A stretch of 64,000 nt of DNA from Bacillus mycoides (GCF_018742245.1 NZ_CP036132.1:4335001-4399000), one strand, 5' to 3'; counted from the first letter of the stretch, positions 25,548-35,285 are shown. Translations and numbers: made by a program. Notes: generated by a model from the sequence alone, not told the origin.

Positions 25548-26036
25548 AATAATATATCTATAAAATTTCTTATCTACCTCTAGCACCGGAAAACTTTTTG
25601 GCAACTCTTCTATACTCACACTTTGGAAACCATTCTTCTCATAAAAGCGATGCGCCGCTAAAAATTTTACTGTTGTTCCTAAATAAATATCTTTCAACTT
25701 TTTATCATCAGCCCACGAAATCGCTTTTTGAAGCAGCATATGTGATGCGCCCCATTCTTTTCCGCGGAACTCTTTCTTCACGAACATTTTTCTTAGCGCT
25801 ACTTGATGCTTCCCAATATCTAATAAAGCTACCGTTCCAACTACTTTACCATCATAAGTTGCTACCCAAAAGCTTCCGTTGTCCCTTTGATAGAACGTTT
25901 CTATTTCTAGTAAGTCAGGCTGCTCTTCTTTTGTAATTGGGACATTGTATTCTTTTTGCTGAATATGAACAATGAGATCTACTACTTCATCTTGAAACTT
26001 ACTTTCATATGGCATAATACAAATCTTCTCGTTCAT
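25545..26036 (-). CDS. GNAT family N-acetyltransferase
   Basis: A 163-residue acetyl-CoA-dependent acetyltransferase. The core beta strand VGTVALLDIGKHQVALRKMFV and the pyrophosphate-binding loop KKEFRGKEWGASHMLLQKAI (about residues 89-108) are clear, as is LAAHRFYEKNGFQSV. The substrate is unknown; relatives of this size act on small molecules or amino acids. ATG 26036 overlaps the stop of the preceding acetyltransferase gene as ATGA, and GGAAGGA lies upstream. Confidence 0.85.
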   Translation of the reverse strand: MNEKICIMPYESKFQDEVVDLIVHIQQKEYNVPITKEEQPDLLEIETFYQRDNGSFWVATYDGKVVGTVALLDIGKHQVALRKMFVKKEFRGKEWGASHMLLQKAISWADDKKLKDIYLGTTVKFLAAHRFYEKNGFQSVSIEELPKSFPVLEVDKKFYRYII

Positions 26037-26581
26037 CGAATATCCTTCCACTCCGAAGCTAGTAAACTATAAACAGCAATATCCTGAAAATGATCATACA
26101 CCCATTCTTCATCTCGTAAAATTCCATCTAACTTAAACCCTAAACGTTCTGGGATTGCACGGCTTTTCGCATTTTCGACACCGCAACGAATTTCAATTTT
26201 ATTCAGCTTTAAATTTTCAAATGCATAATGAAGCACAGTCTTCACACTTCGCGTCATAATACCTTTCGCGCCAGCATCTTCTGCAAGATAATATCCAAGA
26301 CTCGTAGCTTTCTTACCCCAGCTCACCGGATGAATACCTACCATCCCAACGAGCTTTCCTTTATAACGTATGCCAGACTCGAACCCATCTCCCTCTGCAA
26401 ATTTCCTTAACCACATCGGAAAAATCTCATTATATGCATCGGCAGATTTCGTCCCATCTACCCACGGAAGCCACTTTCTTAAATGGTTACGATTCTGATC
26501 TATTAATTCATATAGTTCCTCTTTATGATGTTTTTCTAATAGTTGTAATTCGATTTCGTCATCTACTCGGAGTGTGAACAT
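26033..26581 (-). CDS. RimJ/RimL-type GNAT acetyltransferase (YdaF-like)
   Basis: A 182-residue GNAT protein of the ribosomal-protein N-terminal acetyltransferase subfamily. It starts MFTLRVDDEIELQLLEKHHKEEL, contains LRKWLPWVDGTKS, SGIRYKGKLVGMVGIH, LGYYLAEDAGAKGIMTRSVK (acetyl-CoA loop) and IEIRCGVENAKSRAIPERLGFKLDG. B. subtilis YdaF has the same length and pattern. The true target is unknown. It is translationally coupled to the next GNAT gene. Confidence 0.88.
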   Translation of the reverse strand: MFTLRVDDEIELQLLEKHHKEELYELIDQNRNHLRKWLPWVDGTKSADAYNEIFPMWLRKFAEGDGFESGIRYKGKLVGMVGIHPVSWGKKATSLGYYLAEDAGAKGIMTRSVKTVLHYAFENLKLNKIEIRCGVENAKSRAIPERLGFKLDGILRDEEWVYDHFQDIAVYSLLASEWKDIR

Positions 26582-26640
26582 GTTTTTTAGCCCCTTTTTA
26601 GTTTTCTTATTATTCTAACATTTAAAACTAAAGAAATGCA

Positions 26641-26680
26641 CCATAATATATCAACGTTTTTTGAAATATATCGGCTTACC
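26641..26680 (+). repeat. Paired-ATATCRRC intergenic element
   Basis: ATATCAAC at 26648 and ATATCGGC at 26668 lie 20 bases apart, in the same arrangement as at 11.8, 45.8 and 52.0 kb. Confidence 0.6.
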
Positions 26681-26717
26681 GACTAGATTCGACAACTCTG
26701 CACACCCACAACAGCAC

Positions 26718-26753
26718 AAAAAAGACGCACAGCCATAGCTATGCGTCTTTTTT
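26718..26753. terminator. Terminator of murC
   Basis: AAAAAAGACGCA pairs with TGCGTCTTTTTT, with an inner TAGC/GCTA element; it lies just after the murC stop. Confidence 0.9.
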
Positions 26754-26754
26754 C

Positions 26755-28065
26755 TTACTTCTCTGCAACTTGAACTTCTTTTACGTAAGCTGCTTCGAAT
26801 TTTTGGATGTCACCTGCGCCCATGAAAATAAGAACGCCGTTTTTATGTTTCTTTAATACCTCTGTTGTTGTATCTGTAATCAGCTCTGCGCCATCGATAC
26901 GTTTTTGCAGATCTTCAATTGTTAATTCACCTTTGTTTTCACGTGCTGATCCGAAAATATCACATAAGTATACTTGGTCAGCTTTACTTAGGCTTTCTGC
27001 GAACTCATCTAAAAATTTCTCTGTACGTGAGAATGTATGTGGCTGGAATACAGCGACAACTTCACGCTCTGGATGTTTTTGACGAGCTGCTTCAATCGTT
27101 GCATTAATTTCTGTCGGATGGTGTGCATAGTCATCAATGATAACTTGCTCTCCCATCGGTTTTTCATTAAAGCGACGTTTAACACCTTCAAATGTTGTTA
27201 GTTGATGTTTAACCGCTTCTACATCAACGTCTTCGTAATGGCAAAGCGCGATAACTGCTAATGCATTTAATACGCTGTGATCGCCGTATCCTGTAATTTT
27301 GAACGTGTCATAATACGTATTACGAACGAATACATCGAATATAGTACCATCAGTTCTCTTTTGAATGTTACGTGCTTGGAAATCATTATCTTCTCCAAAT
27401 CCATAGAAAATAACAGGTACTTTCGCTTGAATTTTTTGAAGTTCTTCATCATCACCACATGCAATAATACCTTTTTTCACTTGCAATGCCATCTCTTGGA
27501 ATGCATTAAATACATCATTGATGTCTGAAAAATAATCTGGATGATCGAAATCAATATTTGTCATAATTGCATAGTCTGGATAGTAAGACAAGAAATGACG
27601 ACGATACTCACAAGCTTCAAATACAAAATACTTACTATTTTCTACCCCATGCCCAGTTCCATCTCCAATAAGGTAAGATGTTGGGTGTGCGCCTTGCATT
27701 ACATGGGCTAACAAACCTGTAGTTGATGTTTTTCCATGTGCACCAGTTACTGCAACACTTGTGTACTGATTCATAAGGTCACCTAAGAAGTGATGATAAC
27801 GATGTACTGGGATATTTAATTCTTTTGCTGCTACGATTTCTTCATGCGTATCAGGAAATGCGTTTCCCGCGATAATCACTTGTCCTTCTTTAATATTATT
27901 TTTATCAAAAGGAAGGATGGAAATACCACGCTTTTCCAATGCTATTTGTGTAAAGAAACGCTTTTCATAATCAGACCCTTGAACAGTATGCTTCATGTCA
28001 TGAAGAATTTGTGCTAATGAACTCATTCCTGTTCCTTTAATTCCTACAAAATGGTAAACTGTCAT
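26755..28065 (-). CDS. murC: UDP-N-acetylmuramate--L-alanine ligase
   Basis: Adds L-Ala to UDP-MurNAc, the first cytoplasmic step of the peptidoglycan stem peptide. The 436 residues match the Bacillus length. The N-terminal nucleotide loop is [16 protein letters not shown] (residues 6-21). The ATP P-loop is [19 protein letters not shown] (about 106-124), and the central ligase motif [30 protein letters not shown] is followed by [19 protein letters not shown] precedes ATG 28065. It stands as a single transcription unit between terminators. Confidence 0.96.
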   Translation of the reverse strand: MTVYHFVGIKGTGMSSLAQILHDMKHTVQGSDYEKRFFTQIALEKRGISILPFDKNNIKEGQVIIAGNAFPDTHEEIVAAKELNIPVHRYHHFLGDLMNQYTSVAVTGAHGKTSTTGLLAHVMQGAHPTSYLIGDGTGHGVENSKYFVFEACEYRRHFLSYYPDYAIMTNIDFDHPDYFSDINDVFNAFQEMALQVKKGIIACGDDEELQKIQAKVPVIFYGFGEDNDFQARNIQKRTDGTIFDVFVRNTYYDTFKITGYGDHSVLNALAVIALCHYEDVDVEAVKHQLTTFEGVKRRFNEKPMGEQVIIDDYAHHPTEINATIEAARQKHPEREVVAVFQPHTFSRTEKFLDEFAESLSKADQVYLCDIFGSARENKGELTIEDLQKRIDGAELITDTTTEVLKKHKNGVLIFMGAGDIQKFEAAYVKEVQVAEK

Positions 28066-28090
28066 CTTAAAGAACCTCCAACATTTCGAA

Positions 28091-28228
28091 CTAATACAAC
28101 GGCCTATCTATAAGACAGTATATGAATCTTTTCTTATTTTGGTAATCATCATACATTTCTGATGCAGTGAATTTCTTTTTATATTCACTTATCAGTGATA
28201 AACTCATACGTACTTCTTTTATGTCCAT
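28091..28228 (-). CDS. Possible small ORF upstream of murC, 45 aa
   Basis: A 45-codon frame with ATG 28228 and stop TAG 28093-28091. The peptide is charged and aromatic ([19 protein letters not shown]). TATAAT lies only about 9 bases before the ATG and no Shine-Dalgarno sequence is visible, so it would need leaderless translation or a later start. It ends 25 bases before murC and may simply be the murC leader. The rest of the 28066-28316 interval holds a terminator. Confidence 0.25.
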   Translation of the reverse strand: MDIKEVRMSLSLISEYKKKFTASEMYDDYQNKKRFIYCLIDRPLY

Positions 28229-28273
28229 AACACATTTATTATAGCAAAAAACAAGCCGCTATACTATGATAAC

Positions 28274-28311
28274 AGAAAAACTGATAGGGTCAATCACCTA
28301 TCAGTTTTTCT
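28274..28311. terminator. Terminator downstream of the nicotinate phosphoribosyltransferase gene
   Basis: AGAAAAACTGATAGG (28274-28288) and CCTATCAGTTTTTCT (28297-28311) form a 15-bp perfect stem. Confidence 0.9.
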
Positions 28312-28316
28312 CGCTT

Positions 28317-29435
28317 TTACATATCTTCTTTTGTTTCTAATTGAACACGCTCTAGACGTGGATTTGGACGGTATTTACGACCAGCTTTCGCTTCTGGTTT
28401 TCCATCTAATTCTACGTTATCACCAGTAAAACCAATATTCATTTTTAATAAGCTACTTCCTACTCCGTATATATCGACAGGAACATTTTGAGCTTCAAAT
28501 TCACGAATACGTTTCTCATCAAACCCACCAGTTACAACGATATCTACATGTTGGAAACCTTCCTCATCAAGAGCCTTACGAAGAGCAAATACAAGTGATG
28601 GATTTACACCACGCGGATCGAATGTTCCAAGTACTTCTGGATGACGAATGAAATATTGATCAATCATTGTACGGGACGTATCCACACGTACACCTTTTAA
28701 TGTTGATCCAAATTCACGCGCTACGCGAAGTGCATCTGTAATGACATCATTGTTGTAATCAATTAGTACGACTAATTCATCTTCTGGGAATTTTTTGTGA
28801 TATGCTTTTGCTGCTTCAACAACATCACCATTAAACATTTGAATTAAAGCGTGAGGCATCGTCCCCATACCACTTCTGCCCCACCATTCATTCATTGCAT
28901 GCGTCGCTTGTGCGCTCATACCTCCGATGTATGCCGCATAACCGTCACCAGCTTGTTGAGTATAATGATCGTCACGATCTCCCATGAAAATAACTGGTTT
29001 TTCTTTATCTACACTACGTGCAGCTTGGACAACGTTATATACGTTTGTCGCAACTGATGTACGACGAGCTAAAATCCCATCAATTACACCTTCTAAAAAG
29101 CCGAAGTATTCATAAGGACCATGAATTGTTAAAACTGTTTCAAACGGACTAATATTATCGCCATCCTTTAAAGAATGAATTTCTAATTCCTCAGGATTTT
29201 TGGCGAATGTTTGTAGCAATGCGATTACCTCATCTGCTCCGCAAAGAACTGAATGTTCTTTTTGGAAAAACTGCATTGTTACAACACTTTTCGGGCGAAA
29301 TTCTTCAATGATTTCTCTAGTTTTTAAAAAGTAAACGGCAGAGAACCAGCCTTCTCCAACACGTTCATCAAATTTAAATGTTTTATTTGTTAGTCGATTT
29401 ATTTCACCTTTTAATTTTAATTCAATTTCTTTCAT
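28317..29435 (-). CDS. Nicotinate phosphoribosyltransferase family protein
   Basis: A 372-residue enzyme of NAD salvage (nicotinate + PRPP to nicotinate mononucleotide). The type II PRTase barrel shows ARRTSVATNVYNVVQAAR (about residues 125-142) and FMGDRDDHYTQQAGDGYAAYIGG. The catalytic-loop region is MPHALIQMF, and the PRPP-binding end is VVTGGFDEKRIREFE...VDIYGVGSSLL. It is shorter than the classical 490-residue PncB and belongs to the compact archaeal/Bacillus type. GGGAG precedes ATG 29435. It lies between sftA and murC on the same strand. Confidence 0.85.
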   Translation of the reverse strand: MKEIELKLKGEINRLTNKTFKFDERVGEGWFSAVYFLKTREIIEEFRPKSVVTMQFFQKEHSVLCGADEVIALLQTFAKNPEELEIHSLKDGDNISPFETVLTIHGPYEYFGFLEGVIDGILARRTSVATNVYNVVQAARSVDKEKPVIFMGDRDDHYTQQAGDGYAAYIGGMSAQATHAMNEWWGRSGMGTMPHALIQMFNGDVVEAAKAYHKKFPEDELVVLIDYNNDVITDALRVAREFGSTLKGVRVDTSRTMIDQYFIRHPEVLGTFDPRGVNPSLVFALRKALDEEGFQHVDIVVTGGFDEKRIREFEAQNVPVDIYGVGSSLLKMNIGFTGDNVELDGKPEAKAGRKYRPNPRLERVQLETKEDM

Positions 29436-29496
29436 GTCGCTTTACTCCCTACTTTACTATCCAACATTTTCTCTTAGTATACAGCAAAACCGTTTA

Positions 29497-32400
29497 CTAT
29501 ACATTTGTTTCCTGCATAGCGGCGAATTCATCCTCAGAAATAAGGACATCTCTCGGTTTCGTTCCTCTTCCTTCAGAAATAATCCCTTGCGATTCCATCT
29601 CTTCAATTAGACGTGCCGCGCGATTATAACCAATGCGGAATTTTCTCTGTACAGAAGATGTGGACGCTCCCCCTTGCTCTACAACAAATTGACATGCATC
29701 AAAAAATAGTTCATCTTCAGACTCACTCTGCTCTGATTTTGCTAATAAATCCTCTTGCTTAAATAAGTAATTTGGCTTCATTTGCTTTTTCACATGCTCA
29801 ACTGTTCTTTCAATCTCTTCATCTGATACGTATACACCTTGTACACGAACTGGTTTAGACGTGCCGTTTCCTAAAAATAGCATATCACCACGGCCAAGTA
29901 ATTTCTCCGCGCCCCCAATATCAATAATCGTACGCGAATCAACTTGAGATGATACTGTAAACGCAATACGCGTTGGAATGTTTGATTTAATTAAACCTGT
30001 AATAACGTCTACAGATGGACGCTGCGTCGCAACTAATAAGTGAATACCACAAGCACGAGCTTTTTGTGCAATACGACAAATCGCTTCCTCAACATCACCA
30101 GGAGCAACCATCATTAAGTCCGCTAACTCGTCAATGACGATTACAATATAAGGTAATGTCTCACCTGGGATTTCTCTCCCACTTACAATCGTATTGTAAC
30201 GAGTTAAATCACGAGCACCAGCATGAGCAAACAATTCATAACGACGTTCCATCTCTTCAACCGCCCACTTTAACGCGGCTGTAGCTGCTTTTACGTCAGT
30301 AATAACAGGTGCTACAAGATGCGGAACAGAATTGTATGGTGCCAGCTCAACCATCTTCGGATCAATTAGTATCAACTTCACTTCATGCGGCTTCGCTTTA
30401 TATAAAATGCTCGTTAAAATCGCGTTAATGCACACACTTTTCCCTGAACCAGTTGCACCCGCAATAAGTCCATGTGGCATTTTTCGAATATCCGTTACAA
30501 TTGGATCACCTGAAATATCAAGCCCCAGCGCAACTGTAAGCGGTGATTCACTCTTTGTAAATACAGGACTTCTTAAAATTTCACGAAGGAATACTGGCTT
30601 ACTTTCCTTATTCGGAACTTCAATTCCAATTGCACTCTTCCCTGGAATTGGTGCTTCAATTCGAATATCTTTCGCAGCTAAACTTAACTTAATATCATCA
30701 CTTAAATTTGTAATTTTATTTACTTTCACACCTGGGTCTGGTTGTACTTCAAAACGAGTTACCGCCGGCCCTTGTGACACATTAATAACATGTGCTCCAA
30801 CATGGAAATTATTAAATGTCGTATTTAATAATTCTTCCTGTTCTTCTAGCCACTCCGTATTATCTAATGCTGCCTGCTGCGGAATTGACAACAACGTTAA
30901 TGGCGGAAATTCATACTTCGGCGGCGTTTGTAGTACGTTGCGCATATCGTTCTCTTTTTGATTTACAACATATGCTTTCTCTTGTACTTGTTCAGCCACC
31001 ACTACTTGTTGCATCGGTTTTTCTTCTACTTGTGGTTCCACCACTACTTGCTGCATTGGCTTTTCTTCCACTTGAGCTTCTACTACCACTTGCTGCATCG
31101 GTTTTTCTTCCACTTGAGCTTCTACTACCACTTGCTGCATTGGTTTTTCTTCCACTTGAGCTTCTACTACCACTTGCTGCATTGGTTTTTCTTCCACTTG
31201 AGCTTCTACTACCACTTGCTGCATTGGCTTTTCTTCCACTTGAGCTTCTACTACCACTTGCTGCATTGGTTTTTCTTCTACTTGGGTTTCTACCACTACT
31301 TGCTGCATTGGTTTTTCTTCCACTTGAGCTTCTACCACTTGCTGCATTGGTTTTTCTTCTACTTGGGTTTCTACCACTACTTGCTGCATTGGTTTTTCCG
31401 TTACTCGTTCACCCACAGTAGATTGCGTTACGTTCGTTCGTACCGCATGTCTTTCCATTAACTTCTTTCTGTCTTGTTTTAACATGACAACGTTAAATGG
31501 AACATGACGCTTTTTCTCACGTTTCGGCTCTTCTTTTTGTGCAGCAGGCTGTTCTTCAACAACTTGTTTCTTTTCTTCAGCTTCTTCAATTAAAACATTC
31601 GCAAAGCTTTGAACATCTTTCTTCGTTTGCTCATCTGCTTCTGAAACTGGTACGAATACTTCACTTTCTTCCATGAACTCAATTGTTTCTTGCTGAGAAA
31701 TCACTGGTTGCTCTTCAACTGCTATATTTTCTAACGACCCTGTATTCATCGTTTCTTCAATTACTTCTTCTTGTGGTGTTTCCTCTAATGCGAATTCCGT
31801 AACTGATTCTATTTCCTTAGATTCCTCTAATTCCACAACCTCTTCTGCTTCCTCAGATTCTTCTAACTCCGCAACTTCTTCTGCTTCCTTAGGTTCTTCT
31901 AACTCCACAACTTCTTCCGCTTCTTCCGCTTCTTTAGATTCCTCTAATTCCACAACTTCTTCTGCTTCCTCAGATTCTTCTAACTCCGCAACTTCTTCTG
32001 CTTCCTTAGGTTCTTCTAACTCCACAACTTCTTCCGCTTCTTTAGATTCCTCTAATTCCACAACTTCTTCTGCTTCCTCAGATCCCTCTAACTCCGCAAC
32101 TTCTTCTGCTTCCTTAGGTTCTTCTAATTCCGCAACTTCTTCCGCTTCTTTAGATTCCTCTAATTCCGCAACTTCTTCTGCTTCCTCAGATTCTTCTAAC
32201 TCCGCAGATTCTTCTAACTCCGCATCTTCTTCTGCTTCCTTAGGTTCTTCTAATTCCGCAACTTCTTCTGCTTCCTTAGGTTCTTCTAATTCCGCAACTT
32301 CTTCCGCTTCTTTAGATTCCTCTGATTCCGCAACTTCTTCTGCTTCCTCAGATTCTTCTAACTCCGCAGCTTCTTCTGCTTCCTTAGGTTCTTCTAATTC

Positions 32401-33642
32401 CGCAGCTTCTTCTGCTTCCTCAGATTCTTCTAACTCCGCAGCTTCTTCTGCTTCCTTAGGTTCTTCTAACTCCACAACTTCTTCCGCTTCTTTAGATTCC
32501 TCTAATTCCACAATTTCTTCTGCTTCCTCAGATTCTTCTAACTCCGCAACTTCTTCTGCTTCCTTAGATTCTTCTTCAAAAGCATCTGGTATTTCTATAG
32601 TAATTATTTCTTCAAGTTTTTCATCTGCTTTTACAATCACTACATCTTCTAAGGTTTCTTCTTCGACTTGATTTGCTGCAACTTCAGCAACAGTTTCTTC
32701 TATTTCTGTATTACATTCATTTTCTTCTGTTAATATCGAATACACATGCTCTACTTTAGAATCTATTGACTCTTCTTGTAAAGTTTCTTCGTTATCTTCT
32801 GTAGATGATAACGCCACTACATCTTGCTCCTGCTTCAAGGCTTGTACAATTGTAGCCTCTTCTTCCACATGCTGTCCTACTGTTTTATGAAGCAAATCAT
32901 CACTTAGGCTTTCTTCTAATGAAGGGGCTTGACGTTCAACTTCGTAACCGTTTTTCTCTAACCATGTATCCACAACCGATTTTTCTTCTACTTTATTACT
33001 TCGTTCGTTCACTCCGTTCTTAACAGATGAACTTCCTTGTAGAACTCCCGAAAAGTCAGATAATGTATATCCCTTTTTCTCTAACCATGCGTCAACAACA
33101 GCTTTTCCTTCAACAGATATTTCAAGATCTTCTCTTTCCTTTTCTTCCTCCTGCACAACCTTCGTTTCTACTGAAGGACGGTTATATCCATAAATCGGAG
33201 AAATCATTTCTGTTGGACGAAATGGTCTACGGTTACTTTCTTGCGACGGTACGAATGCTTTTTTTACGACAGGCTCTGGTTCCGGTTCATATTGCAATTC
33301 CGGTTCCTCATATGTAGGTGCTTCTGTTTCCACATACGGTCGTCTGCTTCTTTCCACTTTTGTTCCTCTTTGAGTAGGCTGTTCTTCATATGTTCCTCTT
33401 TGAATAGGTTGTTCTTCAAAGTTAGGCAGTTCTCTTACATCCTCCTCATCGAATCCATTATCTGGTATTAGTGGAAAACGACATTTCCCTGCATTCCGAC
33501 TTGCCATTTGTGCTTCTCTTGCTTCAGTGTAGTGGTTTACACGAGGAATTTTCGGCTGACTTACAATTTGCTTTGGTACTTCTTTATTCATCGCTGTTTT
33601 TTCTTCCTCTTTGTTAAACAGCTTTTTCATCCAATCTAACAT
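29497..33642 (-). CDS. sftA: DNA translocase SftA with greatly expanded repeat linker
   Basis: A FtsK/SpoIIIE-family translocase (1381 residues) that moves DNA away from the closing septum. B. subtilis SftA has about 950, so this one carries roughly 430 extra residues. Order: a short N-terminal segment without clear membrane helices (MLDWMKKLFNKEEEK), two VDxWLEKxGY repeats (about 190 and 225) and an acidic repeat block (about 354-611). A block of ten 13- or 14-residue repeats VEEKPMQQVVVEAQ follows (about 747-879), then the motor domain with Walker A GATGSGKSVCI (about 1060) and Walker B IVIVIDELADLMM. A gamma winged helix ends the protein (VEQGGASTSSVQRKFRIGYNR). ATG 33642 is preferred to GTG 33651. 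The soluble N-terminus separates it from SpoIIIE. Confidence 0.93.
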   Translation of the reverse strand: MLDWMKKLFNKEEEKTAMNKEVPKQIVSQPKIPRVNHYTEAREAQMASRNAGKCRFPLIPDNGFDEEDVRELPNFEEQPIQRGTYEEQPTQRGTKVERSRRPYVETEAPTYEEPELQYEPEPEPVVKKAFVPSQESNRRPFRPTEMISPIYGYNRPSVETKVVQEEEKEREDLEISVEGKAVVDAWLEKKGYTLSDFSGVLQGSSSVKNGVNERSNKVEEKSVVDTWLEKNGYEVERQAPSLEESLSDDLLHKTVGQHVEEEATIVQALKQEQDVVALSSTEDNEETLQEESIDSKVEHVYSILTEENECNTEIEETVAEVAANQVEEETLEDVVIVKADEKLEEIITIEIPDAFEEESKEAEEVAELEESEEAEEIVELEESKEAEEVVELEEPKEAEEAAELEESEEAEEAAELEEPKEAEEAAELEESEEAEEVAESEESKEAEEVAELEEPKEAEEVAELEEPKEAEEDAELEESAELEESEEAEEVAELEESKEAEEVAELEEPKEAEEVAELEGSEEAEEVVELEESKEAEEVVELEEPKEAEEVAELEESEEAEEVVELEESKEAEEAEEVVELEEPKEAEEVAELEESEEAEEVVELEESKEIESVTEFALEETPQEEVIEETMNTGSLENIAVEEQPVISQQETIEFMEESEVFVPVSEADEQTKKDVQSFANVLIEEAEEKKQVVEEQPAAQKEEPKREKKRHVPFNVVMLKQDRKKLMERHAVRTNVTQSTVGERVTEKPMQQVVVETQVEEKPMQQVVEAQVEEKPMQQVVVETQVEEKPMQQVVVEAQVEEKPMQQVVVEAQVEEKPMQQVVVEAQVEEKPMQQVVVEAQVEEKPMQQVVVEAQVEEKPMQQVVVEPQVEEKPMQQVVVAEQVQEKAYVVNQKENDMRNVLQTPPKYEFPPLTLLSIPQQAALDNTEWLEEQEELLNTTFNNFHVGAHVINVSQGPAVTRFEVQPDPGVKVNKITNLSDDIKLSLAAKDIRIEAPIPGKSAIGIEVPNKESKPVFLREILRSPVFTKSESPLTVALGLDISGDPIVTDIRKMPHGLIAGATGSGKSVCINAILTSILYKAKPHEVKLILIDPKMVELAPYNSVPHLVAPVITDVKAATAALKWAVEEMERRYELFAHAGARDLTRYNTIVSGREIPGETLPYIVIVIDELADLMMVAPGDVEEAICRIAQKARACGIHLLVATQRPSVDVITGLIKSNIPTRIAFTVSSQVDSRTIIDIGGAEKLLGRGDMLFLGNGTSKPVRVQGVYVSDEEIERTVEHVKKQMKPNYLFKQEDLLAKSEQSESEDELFFDACQFVVEQGGASTSSVQRKFRIGYNRAARLIEEMESQGIISEGRGTKPRDVLISEDEFAAMQETNV
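31006..31400 (-). repeat. Ten 39- or 42-bp tandem repeats inside sftA
   Basis: Ten copies of a unit encoding (V/T)EEKPMQQVVVEAQ-like residues, nine of 42 bp and one of 39. The DNA copies are nearly identical (CTTGCTGCATTGG is recurrent), which indicates recent duplication and length variability. Confidence 0.9.
31810..32580 (-). repeat. Acidic 36-bp repeat block inside sftA
   Basis: About twenty degenerate copies of a 12-residue unit, ELEEPKEAEEVA with variants such as ESEEAEEVV. Insertions of part-units (for example near 31921-31945 and 32190-32225) show slippage. The encoded linker is very acidic. Confidence 0.88.
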
Positions 33643-33771
33643 GCTTACCACTCTTTCTACTAAATAGTAACAACCTTTATTGTATCAGCATTCGGCAAAA
33701 AGTGCAGGTAAAATTAAGCATATTAACTTTATCCATAATATTCTAATTTACGAGTGTTTTGTATATAGAAA

Positions 33772-33798
33772 AAAGCAGCCTTCCATATAAGACTGCAA
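33772..33798 (-). terminator. Terminator of the amidase gene
   Basis: On the minus strand GCAG...CTGC with an inner TCTT/GGA match is followed by TTTTTT, just after the amidase stop; the stem is imperfect. Confidence 0.55.
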
Positions 33799-33799
33799 T

Positions 33800-34756
33800 T
33801 TAAGCTTTATTTTTCCGATATTCATCTACACTATCCGTCACGCTTTGTAATAAAGAATTTACATACTGTGGGTCTGATAATTTTTTGTCTTCTTCTGGGT
33901 TTGACATAAATCCGAGTTCTAATAGTACTCCAGGTACTTTTGACCAATTAAATCCAGAAAGGTCATCTCGAAATTTAATTCCATTTACTTTCACCTGATG
34001 ATTTCCCCTCATTTTGTTTACAATTGTTTGAGAGACTTGAAGACTTTCAGCATAGATTTCTTTCGTATATTGATTTCCTTCTGCTGGCGTCAATACAGCG
34101 AACCCACTTTGGTTTGGATTTTCAGAACCATCCGCGTGAAGACGTAAAAATAAATTCGCCTTATGATCATTCGCGAATGCCGCTCGTTCCTTATTACTTA
34201 TATCAACCTCATGTGACGTTCTTGTCATCAATACTTGTATACCTTTTGCTTCCAGTTTTTCTTTCAATATAAAAGCCATCTCTAATACAAGAACTGATTC
34301 CCTCTTTTTCGTTACAACTCCCGTTGTTCCGTCTGTTACTTTATATTTTTGCGTAGTTGCTCCTGGACCAATTGGCTCTAAATTTAAATTCGCTTTTTGT
34401 TGATGCCCCGGATCAATAACGACGAGAAACTTCTCTTGTTTCTCATCACTCTCTACTTTTTGTTCATTATTTTGTACGGGCTGTTCAGTCGTCTGTGCCA
34501 GCGGGATTTCCTCTGTCTTTTCTTTGGCCGACACTTCCTCCTGCTTAAGTTCAACTTGTTCATTCGTTTGAATTGCTTGCGGTTCTTCTCTCTTTTCTTG
34601 TTCTTCTTGCTGCTTTTCTACCGGTGCGTCTTCTTTTTTATCGTTGTTTTTTTCTTGTACAGAAGATGTTGTTTCTTTTTTCGGTTGTTCTTGTGAACAA
34701 CCTCCCAAATATATTCCAATGACTGCAATAGCGCACATTATTTTTATATACTTCAT
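33800..34756 (-). CDS. N-acetylmuramoyl-L-alanine amidase lipoprotein (Amidase_3)
   Basis: A 318-residue lipoprotein that should cleave the MurNAc-L-Ala bond of peptidoglycan. The signal peptide ends in IYLGGC (Cys 20). A long Glu/Gln/Lys-rich spacer (about residues 21-105) spans the wall zone. The catalytic Amidase_3 domain (about 108-315) shows the zinc ligands in VIDPGHQ, KKRESVL and LRLHADGS, and the catalytic Glu in LLELGFMSNPEED. AGGAGAG precedes ATG 34756. Related enzymes act in cell separation or spore germination; which one applies here is not clear. Confidence 0.92.
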   Translation of the reverse strand: MKYIKIMCAIAVIGIYLGGCSQEQPKKETTSSVQEKNNDKKEDAPVEKQQEEQEKREEPQAIQTNEQVELKQEEVSAKEKTEEIPLAQTTEQPVQNNEQKVESDEKQEKFLVVIDPGHQQKANLNLEPIGPGATTQKYKVTDGTTGVVTKKRESVLVLEMAFILKEKLEAKGIQVLMTRTSHEVDISNKERAAFANDHKANLFLRLHADGSENPNQSGFAVLTPAEGNQYTKEIYAESLQVSQTIVNKMRGNHQVKVNGIKFRDDLSGFNWSKVPGVLLELGFMSNPEEDKKLSDPQYVNSLLQSVTDSVDEYRKNKA

Positions 34757-34797
34757 TTTTCTCTCCTATCACTTTGCACCGGGCTCAAAGCATTTTC

Positions 34798-35142
34798 TTA
34801 TAGTATTTTTATAATATCATCCATATTTCCGATATAAATCGGTTGCCACGTTTCCGTACCGCGCTCAGCTGTATAAACAGGGTAAGTATCTTCAGCTACA
34901 TTAACGAAAACAGGATCTCCCATATCCGTTTCATATCCGATAACAATCCATCCTTCTTGCCATTTTCCACTTTCTTTACTTATTAATGAATTTTTATGTT
35001 TATCATATCGGTAACCGATTTGTCCTTTTTCTAATTCATCTTCGCTAAATAAATATATTTCACAGGAACCTAACTCGATATCTTGCTGTTTTGAAGTTTC
35101 AATTCGCTTCAGAAGTTCTGCAATTTTTGGTTGTTGTTTCAT
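34798..35142 (-). CDS. SUKH-like (SMI1/KNR4) small protein
   Basis: A 114-residue protein with the C-terminal SUKH-like pattern GWIVIGYETDMGDPVFVNVAEDTYPVYTAERGTETWQPIYIGNMDDII. The N-terminal half is shorter than in classic SMI1/KNR4 proteins. AAGGGGAT precedes ATG 35142. Many SUKH proteins are toxin-immunity factors, but this one has no toxin neighbour and lies in a conserved yt* region, so a housekeeping role is possible. Confidence 0.6.
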   Translation of the reverse strand: MKQQPKIAELLKRIETSKQQDIELGSCEIYLFSEDELEKGQIGYRYDKHKNSLISKESGKWQEGWIVIGYETDMGDPVFVNVAEDTYPVYTAERGTETWQPIYIGNMDDIIKIL

Positions 35143-35240
35143 ACGTCTATCCCCTTCTTTTTTCTAAATTTTACCTAATATATTTTTAAAATACAATATA
35201 GATTTTGAGAGGAAACGTTACAATGCTAGGAATTCCGCAC

Positions 35241-35276
35241 AAAAAAAGTAGCCTCACGTATGCGAGGCTACTTTTC
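35241..35276 (-). terminator. Terminator of ytpQR
   Basis: AAAGTAGCCTC pairs with GAGGCTACTTT across 8 bases, with T's following on the minus strand, 10 bases after the ytpR stop. Confidence 0.9.
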
Positions 35277-35285
35277 TAATATCAA

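Noticed and set aside
30816..31461. Plus-strand open frames rich in Leu/Pro or Tyr/His/Phe
   Set aside because: Antisense shadows of the 42-bp repeats in sftA, without start signals.
32640..33640. Idea that the SftA N-terminus has membrane helices like SpoIIIE
   Set aside because: No hydrophobic segment long enough is present, so it fits the soluble SftA type.
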